From Halobacteriales archaeon YIM A00010 (GTDB lineage: Archaea > Halobacteriota > Halobacteria > Halobacteriales > Haloarculaceae): 64,000 nt of DNA. The stretch lies in assembly GCA_025041175.1 (NCBI GenBank), contig JAKCFJ010000001.1:682001-746000 (forward strand), written 5' to 3'. Under the pieces are notes generated by a model, which worked only from the letters and a program-made list of their open reading frames with translations, was not told where the DNA came from and did no database searches. Positions within the stretch are counted from its first letter, which is position 1. Each line of letters opens with the position of its first letter. Shown here piece after piece: positions 27,422 to 35,055 of this stretch. The translations under genes and the position numbers were made by a program.

Positions 27422-29272
27422 TCAGCGACAGGGACCGGTTCGTTCGAGTATGAGAATGTACTGTTCGGGACCGAGATCCTGTTCGTCGCCGTACTGTACT
27501 GTTCGGGGGAGCAGACCGACGCGAAGCAGCTCCGGGCGGTGTGGTTGTTGTCGGTCCTGTTCGAGAAAGCGGGGGAGTCGGCCGAATTCGGCCGCGACTT
27601 CGTAGTTGTCGTTCGAGCCGGTCACGAGCGACCGGACGTACTCGGTTTCGTGGTAGTGGTCCGCGTAGAACTGTGCCCGCAGGTTCAGGTCTGGCGGGGC
27701 GAGCCGAAGCAGATCCTCGCGTGTGAGCTGGATGTACTCGGGGCAGCGATCCGGCACGTTGTACATCCACTCGGCGTACGTTTCCTCCGTTCGGGCGAGC
27801 TCTCCGTCGCTGGTTCTGTGCGTGTAATGGCTGGTGTGCATCCCGTGGGGGACCGCCGCGTCTTGGGGATCGATCTGGTACAGTTCGATCGTCGCGTCCT
27901 CGGATGCGTTGGTGGCCAGCCAGCTGCTGGCTTCTCCCCTGGGTTGGCTGGCGTATCCGAGGGTTCCGTAGCCGGTGTACAGCGCGCTCGATACGAGCAC
28001 CACTACGATCACCGCGCGCGACAGCGCCGGTCGTCGGTCGCCGAGCTGTCGGAGCGCCACCGAAACGAGAACCACGAGCGGCGGAATCGTCGAGAGGAGG
28101 TGGTGTACCCGGACGTACTGCCACCACGAGAGCAGCCCGATACAGCTGGCGATGGTCACCACCAACAGAATGAGTCCGTCGGTCTCTTCGGATCGGTTTC
28201 GCAGCTGGGGAACGAGCGCCACCACGCTTCCGACCACCGCGAGAAAGAGGGGAAGCCCGAATCCGTTGAGGTAGCTCCGGAGCATCCACCACCACGTCGG
28301 GGCGGCCCGTCCTCCCAGTATCGACGCTTTGTGCCCCGTTCCCCTGGAGATCCGATCGAAGAGCGCATCCGGTCCCGACACCAACACTGAGGGATAGCCG
28401 ACGACGATCGCGCCGAGACCGACGATCGCGCCGAGGACGAGGAGGCGAGGACGAATCAGTGCCCGGATCCATCTCGAATCCGCGTTCCGGGCACGGAGGA
28501 GATACGCCGCTCCGAGCACCACGACACCGATGCCCGCCGTGAGTTTGAACGCCATGGCGAATCCGCCAGCGCCACACCCGCCGTAGAAATAGCGCTCGTC
28601 ACCGGTTTCGACGTACCGGAGCGCGAGGTAGACGACGAGCAACAGCAGAAACACCGATGGAATGTCTTCGCCGCCTTCGTGGGCCATTACGACGAAGCCG
28701 AACGTGAACGAGAGAACCAGCGCGGCTACCCGTCCGGTCGCACGGTCGCGGACCTGTGTCCCGATCCGGTAGACGAGATACACGCAGCCGAGTGCGAACG
28801 CCACGTTACACAGCCGGACGAGGAGTAAACTGGATGTCCACACCCACCGTGGCGTGCTGTGCCAGAGCGACCACAGATCGGTGTCGGTCGCCCAGATGTT
28901 CGTCACCGCATCCGGTCGATAGAACGGCGCGAACACCGCGAGCTGATCGGTGACTGCTGCGAACACCACCGCCGGAACGAGCGCAAGCGCGTTCAGATAG
29001 AACGTCGCCCCGTACATCCGTCCCTGGGTCACACCGTTTTTGAGGGCTTCGAAGCCGGGATCGGTGGCGAGCGCCCCGATCGCCGGCAGTACGTCGAGGA
29101 GTCGGGCGTGTTCGTCCTGGGTGGCGAAGTTCGGGATCAGGTGCCAGAACCAAAATCCGAGCAGTACGACCGCCGCCACGAGAATGTATCGGAGATACGG
29201 ATCCGCCTCGAGGTCGCGTACCACCCGTCGCTTCGCGTGCTTCCACAGCCCCACGGCCGACCGCACACACAT
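27422..29272 (-). CDS. GT-C/GT39-type membrane glycosyltransferase
   Basis: A 616-aa protein with about 12 membrane helices in residues 25-420 and a C-terminal extracellular domain. The first loop carries the acidic pair in NFATQDEHARLLD, matching the catalytic Asp-Glu of PMT/ArnT-like enzymes that move sugars from polyprenyl lipids. Another loop holds AHEGGEDIPS. The donor and acceptor are unknown; protein N-glycosylation or surface polysaccharide work is likely. It follows the GT2 gene on the same strand with a short gap (57 bp), so they are probably one operon. Confidence 0.8.
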   Translation of the reverse strand: MCVRSAVGLWKHAKRRVVRDLEADPYLRYILVAAVVLLGFWFWHLIPNFATQDEHARLLDVLPAIGALATDPGFEALKNGVTQGRMYGATFYLNALALVPAVVFAAVTDQLAVFAPFYRPDAVTNIWATDTDLWSLWHSTPRWVWTSSLLLVRLCNVAFALGCVYLVYRIGTQVRDRATGRVAALVLSFTFGFVVMAHEGGEDIPSVFLLLLVVYLALRYVETGDERYFYGGCGAGGFAMAFKLTAGIGVVVLGAAYLLRARNADSRWIRALIRPRLLVLGAIVGLGAIVVGYPSVLVSGPDALFDRISRGTGHKASILGGRAAPTWWWMLRSYLNGFGLPLFLAVVGSVVALVPQLRNRSEETDGLILLVVTIASCIGLLSWWQYVRVHHLLSTIPPLVVLVSVALRQLGDRRPALSRAVIVVVLVSSALYTGYGTLGYASQPRGEASSWLATNASEDATIELYQIDPQDAAVPHGMHTSHYTHRTSDGELARTEETYAEWMYNVPDRCPEYIQLTREDLLRLAPPDLNLRAQFYADHYHETEYVRSLVTGSNDNYEVAAEFGRLPRFLEQDRQQPHRPELLRVGLLPRTVQYGDEQDLGPEQYILILERTGPCR

Positions 29273-29328
29273 ACGACCTCTTTACCAAACAGAAATAAAA
29301 ATTCGTCTATCTGATTTCCGCCGGACGC

Positions 29329-30429
29329 TTATCGGAGCCACGTGACGAAGATCGTACGTGTGAGACCGAACGCGTAGCCGAGCTTGGGTTTTTTCGTTTC
29401 GCCGGCCGCTCGTTGTGCGATTGTGATCGGGACTTCTTGGATTCGGAGACCGTTTTTGCGGGCTTCGATGAGCAGTTCCGGAGCGCTGAACCGTTCTTCC
29501 GAGAGCGTCATTTCGCACAGCTTCGAGGCTCGAATCGCCCGGTATCCGTTGGTGCAGTCGGTGATCTCCGATTTCGTCATCACGTTTATGAGCGCCGTGA
29601 ACACCCGGATCCCGAGCTGTCGAGTGGGGCTGTTGTTGGATTCGTCCACACCGGTGTACCGGGAGCCGACGACGTAATCGGCTTCGTCGTCGATGATGGG
29701 TTCGACCAGTTGGGGCAGCTCCTCGACGGGGTGTTGTCCGTCGGCGTCCATCGTGACGACGACGTCAGCGCCGCGCTGCTGGGCGATCGAAAAGCCGGTT
29801 CTGAGCGCGCCACCCTGACCTTGGTTGATCGGGTGGTCCACGACGAGCGCGTCGGTCGATGCCGTTCGCTCGACGGTTGCGTCCGTCGATCCGTCGGAAA
29901 CGACGAGCGGTTGGAGCGCATACCCCCCGATCGCGTCCGGAAGCGACTCCACGACGCTGCGGATGCTTTCGGCCTCGTTGTACGCGGGAACCACGACGTA
30001 CACCGACGGCTGGGTGTCAGCGTCGGGGTCGTCTGTGGCCTGATCGATCGCCAGATTCCGCGTGAGCGTCGCCACCGACTGTTGGTTGCTCCGCGTCCGC
30101 GCGAACAGCACCAACACGAGACAGACCAGCGTAACGTTTGCGATTAGCGAGATCGCAAACGGCCGTCGATCGATCGCAACCATCTCCCCCAACTGTTCGA
30201 ACACGTTCGGGAACACTGCGATGGCGAAGATGCCCCCCGAAAGGATGATCGACACGAGGAACTCCGATTTCGAGAAATTCGTACGGTATCGCTCGAACCC
30301 CCAGAGCAACACGCCCACCGCGAGCACGACGAGGGCGACGGTCAGTTCGATGCTGTCCAATCCGGAGGTCTCCACCACGATCGGACTGAACGCCCCCTCG
30401 ATACTGCGACCTTCCGGTGTCAACATCAT
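29329..30429 (-). CDS. GT2 polyprenyl-phosphate glycosyltransferase fused to DUF2304
   Basis: A 366-aa fusion. Residues 25-120 contain three membrane helices of the DUF2304 type (FERYRTNFSKSEFLVSII). Residues about 140-366 are a GT-A glycosyltransferase of the dolichyl-phosphate glucose/mannose synthase type: VYVVVPAYNEAESI, VSDGSTDATVE and VTMDADGQHP (metal-binding DxD). It should load a sugar nucleotide onto polyprenyl phosphate at the inner membrane face for the GT39 protein downstream. In most organisms the two parts are separate neighbouring genes. Start at the first of two ATG codons (30429). Confidence 0.85.
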   Translation of the reverse strand: MMLTPEGRSIEGAFSPIVVETSGLDSIELTVALVVLAVGVLLWGFERYRTNFSKSEFLVSIILSGGIFAIAVFPNVFEQLGEMVAIDRRPFAISLIANVTLVCLVLVLFARTRSNQQSVATLTRNLAIDQATDDPDADTQPSVYVVVPAYNEAESIRSVVESLPDAIGGYALQPLVVSDGSTDATVERTASTDALVVDHPINQGQGGALRTGFSIAQQRGADVVVTMDADGQHPVEELPQLVEPIIDDEADYVVGSRYTGVDESNNSPTRQLGIRVFTALINVMTKSEITDCTNGYRAIRASKLCEMTLSEERFSAPELLIEARKNGLRIQEVPITIAQRAAGETKKPKLGYAFGLTRTIFVTWLR

Positions 30430-30683
30430 ACGTTCGATGTTGCTGTAGTCCGTGCGGTGTAGTATATGTATTGTGGAATCCCGTTCGTGGTGCACTAGGG
30501 ATATTCGGGCCGTCACGCGTGCTATGCCCGGCTATCGTCGGTATCCGTGTCGTGATCGAGAAATCCAATCGGTCCTGGCTGTGTCCGAGTGGTGGGCCTG
30601 TGGTCACTTCATCCTTTGTCTGCTATCGCCGTCGAATGCCGAGTGGTGATGCATCCTCGATATGGGGGAAGAGTTAAGTAGAT
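30430..30683. other. Divergent intergenic region
   Basis: About 250 bp between the glycosyltransferase operon and the membrane/XRE operon. AT-rich TATA-like DNA lies at 30463-30477. No gene supported. Confidence 0.4.
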
Positions 30684-30715
30684 GTAAAGTATCCTTGACG
30701 ACAAGGAAGCTTTAC
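30684..30715. promoter_or_regulatory. Two-arm inverted repeat, candidate operator
   Basis: GTAAAG, two bases, TCCTTG, then ACGA, then CAAGGA, two bases, CTTTAC. Both arms pair perfectly, twelve of fourteen bases on each side. It lies just before the start of the membrane-XRE operon (ATG at 30723 or 30747), the usual position for an autoregulatory XRE operator. Confidence 0.6.
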
Positions 30716-30746
30716 GCCAGTCATGATTGGAATCAACACAGACACG

Positions 30747-31139
30747 ATGAATCAACTCGAAACGAGACGGTTCTACCGTCGTTTGATGGGGGCTTGCCTC
30801 GCCGTAGGGATCGTCGCGTACGTCGTTGGGTTGCTGTTAGGGTACATCATCCTCAGCACCGCCGTCTACTGGGCGGGTTTTCTCGGAATGGTCGGTATCT
30901 GGAAAGGGACCTCGATCGAACTGTACGACGAGCGCGAGCAACAGATCGAGCTCGAAGCCAGTCGCTGGACGCTCGAGGTGTTCGCGTACATGCTCGTCCT
31001 CGGGGGATCGGTACTGTTCGCATTTGAGGCGACCGGCTATTACGACGCGCCGCCGGAACTGTGGGGTGCATTCTATGCGTATTGCGCATTGTCTCTGGTG
31101 TTCGGCGCGATCTACACCGTCCACCGGCACCGATCATGA
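30747..31139 (+). CDS. Membrane protein paired with an XRE regulator (DUF2178-like)
   Basis: A 130-aa protein with four membrane helices and a conserved-type cytosolic loop LYDEREQQIELEASRWTLEV between helices 2 and 3. DERxxQIxxxAs is typical of DUF2178-like proteins, almost always encoded before a small XRE regulator, as here. The start may instead be ATG 30723, eight codons upstream. Stop and next start overlap (ATGA). The pair probably senses a membrane or redox state; inference. Confidence 0.75.
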   Translation: MNQLETRRFYRRLMGACLAVGIVAYVVGLLLGYIILSTAVYWAGFLGMVGIWKGTSIELYDEREQQIELEASRWTLEVFAYMLVLGGSVLFAFEATGYYDAPPELWGAFYAYCALSLVFGAIYTVHRHRS

Positions 31140-31342
31140 ACAACGAACTCCCCGAGTACCGGGCAGACGCCGGCTTGAGCCAGGCCGATCTGGCCGAACG
31201 CGTCGGCGTGACCCGACAGACGATCAACGCCATCGAACGCGAGCGGTACGATCCGTCGCTCGAACTCGCGTTCGATCTAGCTGATCACTTCGACTGTCGG
31301 ATAGAGGATCTCTTCGATCCGGAAAGCGAAGAAGAACGATGA
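31136..31342 (+). CDS. XRE-family (YozG-like) transcriptional regulator
   Basis: A 68-aa single-domain helix-turn-helix protein: YRADAGLSQADLAERVGVTR, recognition helix QTINAIERERYDPSLELAF and the C-terminal IEDLFDPE. It is coupled on both sides: overlapping the membrane gene before it and the CPBP remnant after it (ATGA at 31339). The inverted repeat at 30684-30715 is its likely operator. Confidence 0.88.
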   Translation: MNNELPEYRADAGLSQADLAERVGVTRQTINAIERERYDPSLELAFDLADHFDCRIEDLFDPESEEER

Positions 31343-31895
31343 ACGAAACTATACGCGATAGAACCCCCTCGCCGGGGCTCGCCGTCGCCGGGTGGATCGT
31401 CTTCGAACTACAGTTGCGACGCGGTGTCGTGTCCGTGTTGGCACCGTCGTTCGCGTCGGGGTTTGCGGTCGATTGGACGATCCTTCTCGTTGGAGTTCCG
31501 GCCATGGCGATCGTGCTTTCGGTGCTCGCGCTCCGAATGGGCCAAGACGCCGGTGTGTGGGGATACGAGTGGTCGCTACGGTCGGTCGCTAGGCCTGTTG
31601 GGTGTCGTCGTCGCCATCGTTCTCCTGGCCGTGGCCGGTCCGATCGACGCCACACTGTTCGGAGCGGGGGAAACCAACGCGGCAGCCAGTAATGCGATGA
31701 CCGAGGCGCTCCGTGGGACACCGCTGCTGGCCGTGGTGTTGCTCCTCGGGAACGGCGTTGCCGTCCCGATCGCTGAAGAACAGGTGTGGCGCGGGATCGT
31801 CCAGACGGAACTCGTGGCCAGCTGGGGTGTGGCAGTCGGAATACTACTCACGGCGGTCCTCTTTGCCCTGAAGTGGCTTCAATTGAGCCGTATCT
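31339..31895 (+). pseudogene. CPBP intramembrane protease, frameshifted and truncated
   Basis: The first part (from ATG 31339) encodes membrane helices and stays in one frame to about 31585. The rest, with LGLLGVVVAIVLLAVAGPID and the CPBP motif AEEQVWRG (EExxxR), is in another frame, so an indel lies near 31580-31600. After VLFALK the sequence leaves the family: the expected histidine-containing helices are missing and the DNA runs into the convergent gene. Intact members are prenyl-protease-like membrane metalloproteases. It was the third gene of the XRE operon. Confidence 0.75.
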
Positions 31896-31914
31896 TTCAC
31901 ACTTCAAGCCAATG

Positions 31915-32271
31915 CTACACCTCATCACGGTCGGTGAACGTATAGCGCCGTGCAATCTTGCCGTCTTCGAGTTCGTGGATGTCGGCGAAGTCGAACGCGA
32001 CGCGTTCCCCGTTTTGCCGGCCAGTGAACGTCCCTCGTACCGCCGCAGTGGTGCCATCGACGATAATGTCGTGGATTTCATGGGTACCGTCTTCTAGTGG
32101 GCGACCTGTTTCGTAGAATGCCCGGAGTGCAGCACGCCCGTCAATGGCGGCCTGTCCTGGTCGCTCGTAGTGGACATCTTCTGCGAACAGTGAAACTAGG
32201 TCGTCATAGCGGCCGGCATCGACGAACTCGTAGTAGTCTTGAAGCACCGATTCCAACTCAGTCGTGACCAT
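31915..32271 (-). CDS. SnoaL-like NTF2-fold protein
   Basis: A 118-aa protein with the full polyketide-cyclase-like pattern: ESVLQDYYEFVDAGRYDDLV, LFAEDVHYERPGQ, GRAALRAFYETGRPLEDGTH and the C-terminal FDFADIHELEDGKIARRYTF. It is a small cytoplasmic ligand-binding or isomerase-type protein; the ligand is unknown. It converges on the CPBP remnant and may have inserted next to it during the deletion. Confidence 0.85.
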   Translation of the reverse strand: MVTTELESVLQDYYEFVDAGRYDDLVSLFAEDVHYERPGQAAIDGRAALRAFYETGRPLEDGTHEIHDIIVDGTTAAVRGTFTGRQNGERVAFDFADIHELEDGKIARRYTFTDRDEV

Positions 32272-32537
32272 ACAGGAAATACTGGCTGGAGTATGTAAAT
32301 CTTCATGGCCTCCTTAGCTGATTTTTTGGCGACAGGAATGTTGGCTACTAACCACTGCCGGCGTCCTCTGTGCGGGATTGATAGAGCGCTCATGCGTCTC
32401 TGGCGCGGGAATGGTATCGTCAGTTCCGTGAAATCGCTCTCATCGTTGCGGTCTACAACGTCGAACACTCCGTCAAACAATGAGATCTGCTTCCCTCATC
32501 GGATTCAACAAATCCCTTCCGGACATAAGTATAAAAA
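32272..32537. other. Region without a clear gene, possible remnant
   Basis: An open frame on the minus strand (MFDGVFDVVDRNDESDFTEL...) crosses this interval but runs into the SnoaL gene and shows no recognised domain. It may be the tail of an old transposase or gene. Evidence is weak. Confidence 0.3.
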
Positions 32538-32539
32538 AT

Positions 32540-32867
32540 CGGGGCGGTGGCGGTGCGGAGCGGAGAGTACACTCCCCGCGAGCGCAGTTTCCGCGAGAGA
32601 AGTCGTTCGAAACCTATCGCCGTTTCGTGATCTCGCACGAGCGACGCTCTTGGGGACCTCGCGGAGGGCCCTCCGCTCAGTGACGAAACGCTTCGATTTT
32701 CGGACCACGAGTGGGAGCAAGCCAGCGGCTTTTTTCACCCGCCTTTTGCGTGAACGGTGTCCGAAGTTGTTCGAAAGAGCTTCACTCTTTCGTGATGACA
32801 AAAGACGCTCCGCGTCTTTTGTAGCACCACCCAAACGCAAAAAGGTGGGTGGTAAAGCCGAAGCTAC
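32540..32867. repeat. Hairpin-rich repeat region, partial composite element
   Basis: 32540-32600 matches the GC-rich half of the composite repeat (GCGGAGCGGAGAGTACACTC, then CCGCGAGCGCAG). Further right are several perfect hairpins: 32772-32792 (stem CGAAAGAG) and 32800-32820 (9-bp stem, loop TCC), then a CACCCAAACGCAAAAAGGTGGGTGG inverted repeat. It ends about 40 bp before the deacetylase start, so it forms its promoter or leader region. Confidence 0.65.
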
Positions 32868-32906
32868 ATGGGGGCGTGGCTCCGACCGTGTCGTATCGAT
32901 CACGCA

Positions 32907-33728
32907 ATGGATCGCCCGACTGCTGTCCTTTCGGTGGATATGGAGTGGTTCACCCACATTCCGGCGTACCGGAACGCCCGTGGCTCGGTCTCTGACACCG
33001 ATATCGGTCGCGCGGGCGTGGAGACACTGTTGGATCTGTTCGAGGACGCGGGTGCAACCTCGACGTTTTTCGTCGTCGCAGAGATCGCACAGCACCACCC
33101 GGATCTCCTGGCGCGCGTCGTCGAATGCGGACACGAGATCGGGTCCCACACCCACAGCCACGTCCACCTCTCGGAGGTGAGCGAGACCGAACGCCGCGAG
33201 GAGCTCCGGACATCGCGCAAGACGCTCGAAGACGCAACCGGCGCGTCGGTCACGGGATTCCGTGCGCCGTCGTTCGACATCACTCCAGATCATTTCGAGA
33301 CGCTCGAAGCCACCGGCTACGAGTACGATTCGAGCGTGGTGCCCTGTCGGTCGATCCCCGGCTGGTACGGCGGCGAACACACCGTTCAGCGCCCGATTCC
33401 TGCCTCCCACGCCGTCAAGGGCGCACCGCCGTCGATCACGGAGCTTCCGGTCGCAGTCATGCCCCATCTCCGGCTGCCGCTGACAGGGACGTGGCTTCGG
33501 TTTTTCGGCGTCAGATACGTGCTGTGGGGAATGCGGTTGCTGGCGCGCCGGGGGATCGCTCCGGTTCTGTACGTCCATCCGTGGGAGCTGGTGGATCTCC
33601 CCGCCGTCGATGGCGTCCCCCGGCGCGTGTACTGGCGCACGGGCGACTGGATGCAACGAGCGATCACGAAGATCCTCGATTCGCGCTTTGCGTTCGTCCC
33701 GGCGCGGTCGCTCACCGAGACCGGCTGA
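32907..33728 (+). CDS. Polysaccharide deacetylase (NodB homology)
   Basis: A 273-aa carbohydrate esterase family 4 protein that removes N-acetyl groups from surface glycans. Motifs: catalytic base and metal Asp in VLSVDMEWF (residue 11), zinc His pair in SHTHSHVHL, GFRAPSF and a C-terminal YVHPWEL His. No signal peptide is seen, so it may act on lipid-linked sugars in the cytoplasm. The ATG at 32907 gives the normal family start. The next gene, on the opposite strand, is a sulfatase-fold protein. Confidence 0.88.
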   Translation: MDRPTAVLSVDMEWFTHIPAYRNARGSVSDTDIGRAGVETLLDLFEDAGATSTFFVVAEIAQHHPDLLARVVECGHEIGSHTHSHVHLSEVSETERREELRTSRKTLEDATGASVTGFRAPSFDITPDHFETLEATGYEYDSSVVPCRSIPGWYGGEHTVQRPIPASHAVKGAPPSITELPVAVMPHLRLPLTGTWLRFFGVRYVLWGMRLLARRGIAPVLYVHPWELVDLPAVDGVPRRVYWRTGDWMQRAITKILDSRFAFVPARSLTETG

Positions 33729-33734
33729 TCGGCG

Positions 33735-34886
33735 TCACCCGGCGTCCGTGTAGCCGAGGTTGCGAAGGCGCTGTTCGATCTCTGGGGACACCTCCGATCG
33801 GCTCGCTTCTGCCCGTCCCGATTCGCTTTCCAGTGAGAGGCTGGCGTTTTGGGCCACTAGCTTCTTGGTGCCGTCCTGTACGGCCACCGTCGCCTCCTCG
33901 TGCCACGGAGCGACCGTGATCAACGTCTCCGAACCACCGGCTGTGAGACTCCGTCCGTGCCAGCTCTCGGGCGCGTCACAGCCGGCGCGTTCGACCATCG
34001 TTGGCGCGATGTCCAGCGCGCTGAACCGCTCCGGTGGCTCGATGTCGAACCCGTCCATCACGACCGGCGCTTCGATGAGTGTGTCCGCGACCCGTCGCCG
34101 GAAGCCCTGGTGGTAGAAATACCCTTCCTCACCGAGTTCGTCCCCGTGATCGGAGGTGAACACGAACGCCGGTTCCGAGTCGATCCCAGCGAGCAGTCGC
34201 TCTATCTCCCCGTCGACGCGACCGAGCGCGTCACGATAGTACCCATCGATCTCCTCGATCTCCTCGTCGGTGACAGAGACCGAGCGGAGCAGCCCGTCGT
34301 TGCCCGCCGCGCCGGCCCGTCGGTCGAGCTCCTTCGGGAGTGCGTTCGATCCGGTTCCGTACGGCCGGTGGCTCTCCATCAGATGCACCCAGAGAAAGCG
34401 GGGCGAGGAGGCATCATTGAACCGCTCGATCGCCATGTCGATCACTTCCTCGTCGCTCGGAATCCCCGAGAGCACAGCCTCCATCGGAACCAACCGCCGG
34501 TACAGCCGCCGGACCGAATCGAACCGGCCGAGCGATTCCCGGAGCCAGCTCCGTCTATTTTTGAGCGGGTTGTCACCACCGCCGTCGCTGAACGTCTCGT
34601 ACTCCTCGAATCCCTTGTCGAACCCGAAGGCGGGATCGGTCTGTGGCGTCGGTGCCAGCCCGATGCACGTGTACCCCTGTTCTCCCAACACGCTGGCGAT
34701 CGTCGGACCGGCGATCCGTGATTCGATCGCGGCGTTCAAACTCGATGACAGCAGCCCCGCAAGGCTCGGTCGGGTGTAGTGGGCGGTCGTCACCCCAATC
34801 TGGGGGTCCAGCGACGAAATGAACCCCATCTCATCGACGTGATCGTACCGCACCGAATCAGCGGTGACGAGAACGATGTCGTTCAT
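33735..34886 (-). CDS. Sulfatase/phosphatase-fold hydrolase
   Basis: A 383-aa protein of the alkaline-phosphatase superfamily. Metal ligands are in VTADSVRYDHVD near the N-terminus and TSDHGDELGEEGYFYHQ near residue 245; the nucleophile region is HYTRPSLAGLLSS, where a Thr or Ser rather than the Cys of formylglycine sulfatases appears. It therefore may hydrolyse phosphodiesters or phosphoglycans. No signal peptide. It lies in a glycan locus with the deacetylase and a second member of the same superfamily at 41332. Confidence 0.8.
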   Translation of the reverse strand: MNDIVLVTADSVRYDHVDEMGFISSLDPQIGVTTAHYTRPSLAGLLSSSLNAAIESRIAGPTIASVLGEQGYTCIGLAPTPQTDPAFGFDKGFEEYETFSDGGGDNPLKNRRSWLRESLGRFDSVRRLYRRLVPMEAVLSGIPSDEEVIDMAIERFNDASSPRFLWVHLMESHRPYGTGSNALPKELDRRAGAAGNDGLLRSVSVTDEEIEEIDGYYRDALGRVDGEIERLLAGIDSEPAFVFTSDHGDELGEEGYFYHQGFRRRVADTLIEAPVVMDGFDIEPPERFSALDIAPTMVERAGCDAPESWHGRSLTAGGSETLITVAPWHEEATVAVQDGTKKLVAQNASLSLESESGRAEASRSEVSPEIEQRLRNLGYTDAG

Positions 34887-34956
34887 TGGTCTACTACCGA
34901 TCCCTCGTGTGAATACGTCTTGGGGTTCACGACAGCGAGGCCTCGTCCTGGGCTTA

Positions 34957-35055
34957 CACTGTCGGACAGAGCCACAGACGGATTAGGGCGGAATATCCAT
35001 CTGCTGTCTGGCGGTTCACAAGTATTCGATATTCAATTACCTCTGTCCGATAGTA
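34957..35055. mobile_element. MITE, middle type
   Basis: Ends CACTGTCGGACAG and CTGTCCGATAGTA enclose about 99 bp similar to the elements at 53172 and 58253 (shared ATCTGCTGTCTGGCGG). Flanks are TTA and TAA. The right end lies 11 bp before the first ATG of the penicillin acylase and ends in TATAATA, so it may supply that gene's promoter. Confidence 0.7.

Noticed and set aside
25332-28577. A single 1081-codon frame on the minus strand
   Set aside because: Only the part from the Tat signal (27302) down is protein-like; the upstream 425 codons are arginine-rich and antisense to the glycosyltransferase gene.
32305-33180. A 291-codon plus-strand frame
   Set aside because: It runs through hairpin repeats and then overlaps the deacetylase in another frame; codon composition is arginine- and serine-rich noise.
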